A stretch of 64,000 nt of DNA from CAZUMW01 sp964621615. GTDB lineage: Bacteria; Desulfobacterota; WTBG01; CAIYCZ01; CAIRTM01. Location: positions 1 through 64,000 of the forward strand of contig CAZUMW010000014.1 of the NCBI GenBank assembly GCA_964621615.1, given 5' to 3'. Under the pieces are notes generated by a model. The model ran no database searches. It worked only from the letters and a program-made list of their open reading frames with translations, and was not told where the DNA came from. Position numbers and translations under genes: made by a program. Positions 34,771 through 41,949 of this stretch are shown here, one piece after another. Numbering within the stretch: position 1 is the first letter of the stretch; each line of letters opens with the position of its first letter.

Positions 34771-35433
34771 TCAAAAGCCGCAGCATTCCCCCAGCTCCTC
34801 ACCATACAAATCAGCACCTGGCTGTGGACAAAAGCTGTACCCGAATACTGAAATCTCCTCAGCAAACTTTTCCGCCACCTTTTTGCGCAAACAGCTGTCA
34901 TAGTAACATGAATAATGTTTTCGCTGTGACCTGTTTCTGTGCGGAAGCCGCTGTGCGGGTATGCCGATCAGCCCGCATACTTGCAGGAAATCCTCTTCAA
35001 GGTTCTCAAAGCGCACAATGAAATCAACATCTGCATCAATCGGCTTCATTCGTGAATCGTCTGTGACGATAAAATCCCTGAGCACGGGTGTTTTATCTAT
35101 GAGTGTTTCAAACAGCCGCCTGTCCCAGCTCGTACGGTTCCATACGGGAGAAAAATAAAGCGACACCAGCATGTCCCAGGGGTTCCTGACCGCGGCGAAT
35201 TTATACATATCAGCATACAGATATTGCGGCAGCGTCTGTTTATACTGTGAAAGCGGAGAATGTTTTACAGTTTTATACACCCGGTTGACAACACCGAAAC
35301 GCTCAACCCCATCCTGTACCCCACCTTTGCACACGATCTGGTCTTCCGAATAGTTCCGCAAAATATTCTGTATGGAATTGCCGCCGGTCTTCGGGACGTG
35401 AACAAAAATGAATTTTTTCTGTAGTGAAATCAT
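34771..35433 (-). CDS. Sulfotransferase family protein (Sulfotransfer_2-like)
   Basis: 220 aa. The 5'-phosphosulfate loop F-V-H-V-P-K-T-G-G-N-S-I is at residues 10-21 and the 3'-phosphate motif A-A-V-R-N-P-W-D-M-L-V-S near residue 80, both typical of PAPS-dependent carbohydrate sulfotransferases. There is no signal peptide, so it acts in the cytoplasm, probably on a sugar acceptor. It is the last gene of a minus-strand run: two O-GlcNAc-transferase-like genes, then three sulfotransferases. The sulfotransferase upstream ends 11 bp before it. Confidence 0.8.
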   Translation of the reverse strand: MISLQKKFIFVHVPKTGGNSIQNILRNYSEDQIVCKGGVQDGVERFGVVNRVYKTVKHSPLSQYKQTLPQYLYADMYKFAAVRNPWDMLVSLYFSPVWNRTSWDRRLFETLIDKTPVLRDFIVTDDSRMKPIDADVDFIVRFENLEEDFLQVCGLIGIPAQRLPHRNRSQRKHYSCYYDSCLRKKVAEKFAEEISVFGYSFCPQPGADLYGEELGECCGF

Positions 35434-35444
35434 CGTTGCCTTTT

Positions 35445-36293
35445 TTACGGACCAAGGTGTGCCTCTATGGAGACAGGCTTAACATGACATATCTGCTGAT
35501 CATCACATACAGGATGTTCATAGCCAAGGATCTCTATGGATTTCCGGTAATCACGGTTTCGTGCACACGCCTCCAGAAGGCCCGGCTCAACGGCACGGCG
35601 GGGAATATGGGCAATTGTATTACCGCCGCGCGAGCTTTTTACATCACCGGTGATGGTTTTATAAAACATCCAGTTATGAATAAAATGCGGGTCAAAATCG
35701 ATACCAAGCACTTCACACATGAGCACGCACTGGTCTACCGGCGATCTAACGAAATTTTCGTATGTAATGAAATCAATGGCCGCACAGCGTTCCGCATACT
35801 TCCGGTAGCCACGGAGAAACGCGGGCAGCGATATTCTGTTTTTCATTACCGCAAGCTTTCTGAGGCTCAGCCACTGATCCAGCGGGTGCCTGACAACTGC
35901 AACTTCACGTATGGCAAACCGGGAACGAAGCGCCTCATTAATCACAAAGCTATATGATGGCTTTTCAACAAACGGAACTCCGGTAAAATCAAGATGTGCC
36001 CAGTCGCGTATAACAAGCTGCATGCCCTCTTCCCGGCTTCGTCTTTCTATAAGTGAAATGGCTTCATCAAACGCAATTGTGTTGTTCTGTCTGCACCACA
36101 GCACGTCCTCCTTTTTCAAAAGCTGAAACCACTCATGCGCCTGCCGTACCGGATTGAATATATTAGTGCCGCGCGGATGAATTTCGCTGAGCAGAACGGT
36201 TCGCTTCATGCAGCCCAGGCATTTGCCGACAAGTGTCCCGCCGGATCTTGCCATGTTATGAACAATACGTACAATCGGTTTGGATTCAGCCAT
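35445..36293 (-). CDS. Sulfotransferase-like protein
   Basis: 282 aa. A P-loop-like PAPS-binding start, M-A-R-S-G-G-T-L-V-G-K-C (residues 14-25), and a 3'-phosphate region V-V-R-H-P-L-D-Q-W-L-S-L near residue 134 place it in the sulfotransferase superfamily. It is not closely similar to the gene on either side, so the three sulfotransferases are different branches, not recent duplicates. The acceptor is unknown. An AGGAT site lies before the ATG. Confidence 0.72.
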   Translation of the reverse strand: MAESKPIVRIVHNMARSGGTLVGKCLGCMKRTVLLSEIHPRGTNIFNPVRQAHEWFQLLKKEDVLWCRQNNTIAFDEAISLIERRSREEGMQLVIRDWAHLDFTGVPFVEKPSYSFVINEALRSRFAIREVAVVRHPLDQWLSLRKLAVMKNRISLPAFLRGYRKYAERCAAIDFITYENFVRSPVDQCVLMCEVLGIDFDPHFIHNWMFYKTITGDVKSSRGGNTIAHIPRRAVEPGLLEACARNRDYRKSIEILGYEHPVCDDQQICHVKPVSIEAHLGP

Positions 36294-36440
36294 GCTCTAT
36301 CCTATGTTCGTTAAAGTGATTAAAAAAACAGACAGAATTGTACAATTCTCTTTATCAGCATATAACCCTTACGGCGCATAATCAGTATCCGTATTTCCTG
36401 AAAGACGATGTGCTGCAAAAAAAAACAGGCGGGATGCGTG

Positions 36441-37199
36441 CTAAGCCGCAAACCCGTATTCTGCCAACCACTGACCTGTTATTTTTGTCAGCAGTTTCAT
36501 TTGCTCCTCTGTCAGTACCTGCTTCCAGTCGTCTTCGTTTTGTGATGTAATATGATTAGTCTGAAATCCGGTTGATCGGTCAAACACCCTGAAGCTTCCA
36601 TCAAGATTCTGTACAATATCAAACCTTTCTTTATCATATTGCTCGGGAAGGCTGCCATTTGTATCTGCCGGAACTATTTCAAGTGTTTCGGTCATGTTCC
36701 TTATATTGTTATGTGACAGCGCATCTGAAATCTTTTGAATCACCGGCCTGTCAACAGACAGACCCAGAAACCGGCATATATCGTCCATGACTGCAGACGG
36801 TTCATTCATTATGCGGTCATAACAGATATGAATAATATTTTGTGTATGGTTTTTAAAATAATAATCAGTGCAGTTCATCATGGATTGCGCCACTTTCAAT
36901 CCACGTCCGAAACCGCACCGGCAAAAACGCATATACGAAACCATTGCAGAGCGGACATCCCGATAGGTGTTAATTATTTTTGTATCCGGCAAATCAGGCT
37001 GTAATTTCATGTGCGTTTTTACACAGTAAATTTCATTATCATCAACAGGTTCGGTAAATGCCTTGTTGATATAAGGGGTTGTGTTTGCCGGGATGCTGTG
37101 CGGCACCGGGGTAAGGCCGACGGATTTGAGAAGCTCCCTGGTCGCGTTATACGTCCACATTGAACCGGATCGAGACATGCCTGCAACAAAAACTCTCAT
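36441..37199 (-). CDS. Sulfotransferase-like protein
   Basis: 252 aa from the ATG at 37199, which has AGGAG about nine bases upstream. The longer frame to 37322 would run into the neighbouring gene and is rejected. The 5'-phosphosulfate loop is V-F-V-A-G-M-S-R-S-G-S-M-W (residues 3-15), and the 3'-phosphate segment T-Y-R-D-V-R-S-A-M-V-S-Y is near residue 85. It starts 28 bp after the end of the TPR-glycosyltransferase at 37228-39381, so the two are probably one transcript. Cytoplasmic; substrate unknown. Confidence 0.75.
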   Translation of the reverse strand: MRVFVAGMSRSGSMWTYNATRELLKSVGLTPVPHSIPANTTPYINKAFTEPVDDNEIYCVKTHMKLQPDLPDTKIINTYRDVRSAMVSYMRFCRCGFGRGLKVAQSMMNCTDYYFKNHTQNIIHICYDRIMNEPSAVMDDICRFLGLSVDRPVIQKISDALSHNNIRNMTETLEIVPADTNGSLPEQYDKERFDIVQNLDGSFRVFDRSTGFQTNHITSQNEDDWKQVLTEEQMKLLTKITGQWLAEYGFAA

Positions 37200-37227
37200 G
37201 CGTAAACTCCTGTTTACAGTTAAGGCC

Positions 37228-39381
37228 TTATGCCACCTGGTACCCAGATTGAGAAGAACAATAGCGAAGCCACATCGCCCTGTATGCATGCTCCAGGTGC
37301 TCAACATATCCGCGCTCATCACACAAAGCGGATTGCTTCATATGCTTTCTAAGGTTTCGGCGAAGCTTGTCAATACACTCGGTATTGGCTGCAAGAAACA
37401 TTGCCTTTTTTACATAGTCATGTACGTTTTCTGCGATAAGTTCATGATGGCCTATTGTCGTCAATAAGCTGCTTCCGACACGGGAACTGTGCCTGTCGCC
37501 GCACAGGGTAATAACAGGCACGCCCATCCACAAAGCCTCGCAGGTGGTTGTCGTACCGTTATATGGAAATGTATCAAGTGCAATATCGATGCGGTTATAG
37601 GACTCAATGTGCTGTCTATATGACGGCACATGCCCGCTCAGCTGTATCCTTTCCTTTGAAATGCCGTGTTTTAAAAACATGTCCGCATAGTATTTTACAA
37701 CATTGTCATCTGTAAGCTGTCGTGATTTAAGGTGCAGCCTCGCGTTTTCTGTATTGTGCAGAATCTCGCTCCACAGCGCCACCATCCGGGGCGTCACCTT
37801 GCTGCTGTTGCAAAACGAGCCGAATGTAATGTACCCATTATCAAAAACAGGGGGATCCGCAATCGAACTATCTGAACAATAGGGGCGATAGCACAAAAAG
37901 CAATCCGGTATGCGAACAAGCTTTTCCGTATGCAGCGTATCCGCATTTCCGGGAGGATCGGCCAATGCATCTGAAATACGATAATCAACTGCGCACAGCC
38001 CTGTAGTATCCGGATAACCAAGATAGGTAACCTGAACAGGTGCAGGCCTGTCAGCAAACACCTTTATGCGATTGTCTCCGGTGTGCCCTGCAAGATCAAC
38101 AAGTATATCGATTCCGTCATTTCTGATTAGACGCTCAACTTCACGATCCTGCATGCCGGTAATATCCACCCACGAATCGGCTCGCTCACGGATTCTGTCA
38201 GTTACGTCATCCCTCCTCTTCACATCAGCGTAACAATGGACGGTAACATTTGCTCTGTCATGCCCTTCAATAACCGGCTCAATAAAAAAGCTGACCGGAT
38301 GCCGTCTGAAATCCGGGGACATGTACCCAATGCGCAGCGGGCGGCGGCTCGCTTCAGCAGCGGGAAACATATCACATGCGGCAGCATCGTCAAACTTCAT
38401 ACCCCAGCGTCTGTGTTCTTTAAAAATATCTTCGGGGCTATACTCATCGTCATAGTGCATCGTTAATAAGATGTTTGTATGGGCGTCATGATAGCCCGGC
38501 TCACGCTCGGCTGCTTTACGGTACCAGCTCAGCGCATGCTGATGTTTTCCCCACTCCTTCATCATGTTCCCCATGTTAATACATGCACCGGAGTGATGCT
38601 CATCAATGCGCAGCATCCGTTTAAAGCATTCAATTGCCCTGCCGATTTCGCCGCTCTCATAGCGCAGCAGCCCCAGGCTGTTCAAAGCCTCTATGCACGT
38701 TGGGTTCAGCTCAAGCGCCTTTGCATACATTGTTTCTGCTGCATCTCTTTTACCCTCGTTTTTCAACACTGTTCCCAGGTTGCTGTGCGCTTCTGCATGG
38801 TCGGGCTGCATCTGTATGGCTTTTTTGTAATATCTTATCGCCTGTTCATTATCATTGAGTGTTTTATATGCATTTCCAAGATTGTTACATGCATGTGCAA
38901 ACTCAGGACGAAGAGAAAGCGCTTTTTTAAAGCACGCTATCCCCTTTTCGGTCCTGCCTTTTCCGCACATCATAATACCCAGACCATTGTACGCCTCGGG
39001 AAACTGCGGGTTGATCTCGATGGCTTTGTGATAGCAGTGCGCAGCTTTTGCATAGTCTTTTTTATCCTTCATGACGTTGCCGAGATTTGCATATAAAACC
39101 GCTGAATCCGGGTTAAGCGCAATTGATTTTTGAATCAGCGCTTCCGCCTGGTCATGTTTTCTTACCTGATGTGCTATCAAACCAAGCAGATGATACGCGC
39201 TGCTGTTGGACGGTTCCTGTGAAATAATGGTACGGTACGTCATCTCAGCACGACGCAGATCGCCGTTCCGGTGATATGAAATCGCCTGCTGAAGCAAATT
39301 TTCTGCATATGATTCACCGGCTATCGGTTTCACATTTTGTGCATTGTTACGTTTTGGCTGTTTTTTCTTTTTTTTCCCCAC
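37228..39381 (-). CDS. TPR-containing O-GlcNAc-transferase-like glycosyltransferase (GT41)
   Basis: 717 aa with a GTG start at 39381. Lys-rich N-terminus, then about eight TPR repeats (residues 30-335) with the A-x-x-x-Y/H-x-x-A and N-x-G-x-x pattern, followed by a GT41/SPINDLY catalytic region: RIGYMSPDFRRHPVSFF, DILVDLAGHTGDNR, VQVTYLGYPDTTGL, FNGTTTTCEAL-like (PYNGTTTTCEALWMGVPV) and GDRHSSRVGSS, which forms the UDP-sugar site. It transfers a sugar to Ser/Thr of a protein, probably cytoplasmic. It is a paralogue of the gene at 39536. Its location next to the hook operon suggests flagellar or surface-protein targets. Confidence 0.87.
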   Translation of the reverse strand: MGKKKKKQPKRNNAQNVKPIAGESYAENLLQQAISYHRNGDLRRAEMTYRTIISQEPSNSSAYHLLGLIAHQVRKHDQAEALIQKSIALNPDSAVLYANLGNVMKDKKDYAKAAHCYHKAIEINPQFPEAYNGLGIMMCGKGRTEKGIACFKKALSLRPEFAHACNNLGNAYKTLNDNEQAIRYYKKAIQMQPDHAEAHSNLGTVLKNEGKRDAAETMYAKALELNPTCIEALNSLGLLRYESGEIGRAIECFKRMLRIDEHHSGACINMGNMMKEWGKHQHALSWYRKAAEREPGYHDAHTNILLTMHYDDEYSPEDIFKEHRRWGMKFDDAAACDMFPAAEASRRPLRIGYMSPDFRRHPVSFFIEPVIEGHDRANVTVHCYADVKRRDDVTDRIRERADSWVDITGMQDREVERLIRNDGIDILVDLAGHTGDNRIKVFADRPAPVQVTYLGYPDTTGLCAVDYRISDALADPPGNADTLHTEKLVRIPDCFLCYRPYCSDSSIADPPVFDNGYITFGSFCNSSKVTPRMVALWSEILHNTENARLHLKSRQLTDDNVVKYYADMFLKHGISKERIQLSGHVPSYRQHIESYNRIDIALDTFPYNGTTTTCEALWMGVPVITLCGDRHSSRVGSSLLTTIGHHELIAENVHDYVKKAMFLAANTECIDKLRRNLRKHMKQSALCDERGYVEHLEHAYRAMWLRYCSSQSGYQVA

Positions 39382-39535
39382 AGCAGTTCCCCGGGATTTT
39401 TTGATTCAGATTTGGTAATCACCACTGTATGATCAGATTCCGGATCGATATGTTCACAGGGATCGTTTCTATCGCGCCCGGAAGCTTTTCATCCATTGTA
39501 CTGTTACCATCTGACCCATAAACGCTTATCGCACA

Positions 39536-41797
39536 TCACGCAGCAGTAGCTTTATTTCTATTGTTATTACAATACATTAGCCACATTTCTTTATATGCTG
39601 ATTCAATTCTTCTTGTATACGATACTGCATCGCACAGCGGACTGCCGGCAACCTGCTTTCTCAATGAAACCCGATAATTTTTCAAGGTATCCATATCATC
39701 TGCCAGGGTTGAGGCCTTTTTAACATACTCACCGGGACTGCCTGCAATCATATCCTGCATTCCGGTAACGCTGAGCAAAGTGCTGCCAACACGCGCCGAA
39801 TGCCTGTTTCCTCTCAGCGTTATGACCGGAACGCCCATCCACAGAGCCTCGCAGGTTGTAGCGGTCCCGTTATACGGAAAAGGATCAAGGCCTATATCTA
39901 CCCGGTTGTACATATTCATATGGTCAAACGGCTCAGATGAAAGAGGCTGGAGCTCTACCCTGTCATGGGAAATTCCTCTGTCTCGAAACATATCAATATA
40001 GCGTTTGCGTGTTGCCATATCGCCAAGCGATGCGGCTTTTAACAATATTTTCGAGCCCGGTACTTCGTGCATTATGCGGCACCAGAGCGCAACAACCTCG
40101 GGATTTACTTTTGCTATATTATTAAAAGATCCGAAAGTGATATGCCCTGATTGAAGACATGGAAGCGTTCCTGCTTCAGGACACACATCCATCGGTTTGT
40201 AACATAAAAAGCAGGGGTCCAGACGCACAAGACGCTCAGCGTGCATTGTATCCGAGTCCCCTTCAGGGTCTGCACAGCTGTCAGTCAATCGATAATCCAT
40301 TTCAGGCAAGCCGGTTGTATTCGGATAGCCGATAGCACTTATCTGTACCGGCGCAGCCTTTGCAGCAAAAACCGGAAGCCGATTGTGTGCCGTATGTCCG
40401 GCAAGATCAATCAGTATATCTATGCCGTCATTACCGATAAGATTATATACCTCTTGATGCGCCATGCCCTGTATGTCACGCCAGCTATCGGCATAATGCT
40501 TCATGGTAACCGTATAGGTATCTTCACGGTCCTTCTTTACATCAGAATAACAAAATATTTCAAAATTATCATGATCGTGACATTCCAGCATCGGTTCCAT
40601 AAAATATGCGACTGAATGGCGGCAGAAATCCGGGGAAATATAGCCGACCCGGAGCCTTTCTGCTGTTCGAACACCTTTAGCAGGCGTTGCCGCTGACGGT
40701 TTGTCACAGCGCTGAAGTTCTTTGGCACGGCGCAGGTGCTCTTCGAACAAGAAAGTGTCATCAAGATGCGCATGATAGTGATAATCAAGCAGAATATTGG
40801 AATGTGCATTGACAAATTCCGGATCAACAGCAAGCGCCTTCTCAAAATGTTCAAATGCTTCTTCCAGCTTCCCCTGGTCTTTTAATATTGAACCCATGTT
40901 ATTAAGAGCGTCGCTTGCCGCCGGGTCAAGGCGAAGAACTTCCATGTACTGCAGCCGTGCGGCCTCACAGCCGCCTGCGTTTTTAAGCAGTGTTGCGTAT
41001 TTTCTTCTGATGTCTATATTGTCGGGAAGGAGCCTCACGGTTTGATTCATATGATGAATTGCCTCACGCGTCCTGTCCTGCTGTTTCATAATGACGGCAG
41101 CATTGAAATGAGCATCGGCATAATCATTGTTAATATTCAGAGCAGCCTGATAGTGCTCCAGCGACCGGCAAAGATCGCCTTCCTCCCGCAGTATATTACC
41201 CAGATTGTTATGTGCCGGAGCGTATTGAGGATTTAATGAAAGAGATTTTTCATAATACCTCCGGGCATCTGCTATATTTCCTTTTTCACGAAGAGCATTA
41301 CCGATGTTGTAATAGGCCTTAAAATATCCCGGCTCAAGCTTCAGAACCGTTTGAAAGCATTCTATTGAACGATCAAGCAGCCCAAACTTTTTAAGCGTAT
41401 TTCCGCAATTGAAATGAGCATCGGCATAGTTCGGATCAATCTCGGCAGCAGTTTCAAATGCACGAAGCGCATCCTCAAACCGCTCACGGGCAAACAGTAC
41501 ATTGCCGAGGTTTAAATAGCATGCGGGAACCCATGGCCGTTTTGATATAGCTTTCCGTATCAGGGATTCAGCCTGTTCATATTTTCCGGCCTGATAGGCA
41601 ATAACTCCAAGCAGATGTAGAGCGTCAAAATTATTGAAATCAATCTGTAAAACTGTTCTGTATAGAATTTCAGCATTCCGCAGATCGCCCTTATTGTGCA
41701 GTGCCGTCGCACGCTGAAGGGTTCCCTGAACGTCAACTGTCTGTTTTTGCTTTTGTTCTGAACTCCGACGCCTTTTCCTGTTCTTTTTCCTGCCCAC
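39536..41797 (-). CDS. TPR-containing O-GlcNAc-transferase-like glycosyltransferase (GT41), second copy
   Basis: 753 aa from a GTG at 41797, which has GGAGG six bases upstream. The frame stays open to 41890, but that would run through the flgE terminator, and the paralogue also begins at the Gly-Lys-rich segment. About ten TPR repeats are followed by the GT41 catalytic part with RVGYISPDFCRHSVAYF, DILIDLAGHTAHNR, ISAIGYPNTTGLP, PYNGTATTCEALWMGVPV and GNRHSARVGS. It is clearly related to the gene at 37228 but not a recent duplicate. 154 bp separate them. TPR number differs, so the two may recognise different proteins. Confidence 0.87.
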   Translation of the reverse strand: MGRKKNRKRRRSSEQKQKQTVDVQGTLQRATALHNKGDLRNAEILYRTVLQIDFNNFDALHLLGVIAYQAGKYEQAESLIRKAISKRPWVPACYLNLGNVLFARERFEDALRAFETAAEIDPNYADAHFNCGNTLKKFGLLDRSIECFQTVLKLEPGYFKAYYNIGNALREKGNIADARRYYEKSLSLNPQYAPAHNNLGNILREEGDLCRSLEHYQAALNINNDYADAHFNAAVIMKQQDRTREAIHHMNQTVRLLPDNIDIRRKYATLLKNAGGCEAARLQYMEVLRLDPAASDALNNMGSILKDQGKLEEAFEHFEKALAVDPEFVNAHSNILLDYHYHAHLDDTFLFEEHLRRAKELQRCDKPSAATPAKGVRTAERLRVGYISPDFCRHSVAYFMEPMLECHDHDNFEIFCYSDVKKDREDTYTVTMKHYADSWRDIQGMAHQEVYNLIGNDGIDILIDLAGHTAHNRLPVFAAKAAPVQISAIGYPNTTGLPEMDYRLTDSCADPEGDSDTMHAERLVRLDPCFLCYKPMDVCPEAGTLPCLQSGHITFGSFNNIAKVNPEVVALWCRIMHEVPGSKILLKAASLGDMATRKRYIDMFRDRGISHDRVELQPLSSEPFDHMNMYNRVDIGLDPFPYNGTATTCEALWMGVPVITLRGNRHSARVGSTLLSVTGMQDMIAGSPGEYVKKASTLADDMDTLKNYRVSLRKQVAGSPLCDAVSYTRRIESAYKEMWLMYCNNNRNKATAA

Positions 41798-41858
41798 CGC
41801 TTCCTCCGGGTGATTATAAAACACTATATTGCACATAAAATATTGCAATATATATACC

Positions 41859-41909
41859 AAAAAAAAGGGGCGGATCGCGTTCTCATCCATGAGATACCGT
41901 ATCCGCCCC
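41859..41909 (-). terminator. Intrinsic terminator of the fliK-flgD-flgE operon
   Basis: The minus strand carries a GC-rich hairpin with arms ATCCGCCCC/GGGGCGGAT (41901-41909 and 41867-41875) and an inner TCTCAT/ATGAGA stem, directly followed by eight T residues (41866 to 41859). It lies 41 bp after the flgE stop. Reading through it would be needed for the longer GTG/ATG alternatives of the next gene. Confidence 0.85.
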
Positions 41910-41949
41910 GGCCACCGGGAGAAAAGCTAGTGATAGAATCAGATATGCA

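Noticed and set aside
36338..36440. Possible small gene between the second and third sulfotransferase genes
   Set aside because: No ribosome site with a conserved-looking frame on the minus strand, and the plus-strand frame runs antisense into the neighbour.
41800..41890. Longer N-terminus for the second GT41 protein (start at 41890)
   Set aside because: It would require translation through the flgE terminator, adds residues absent from the paralogue, and a GTG at 41797 has an excellent Shine-Dalgarno.
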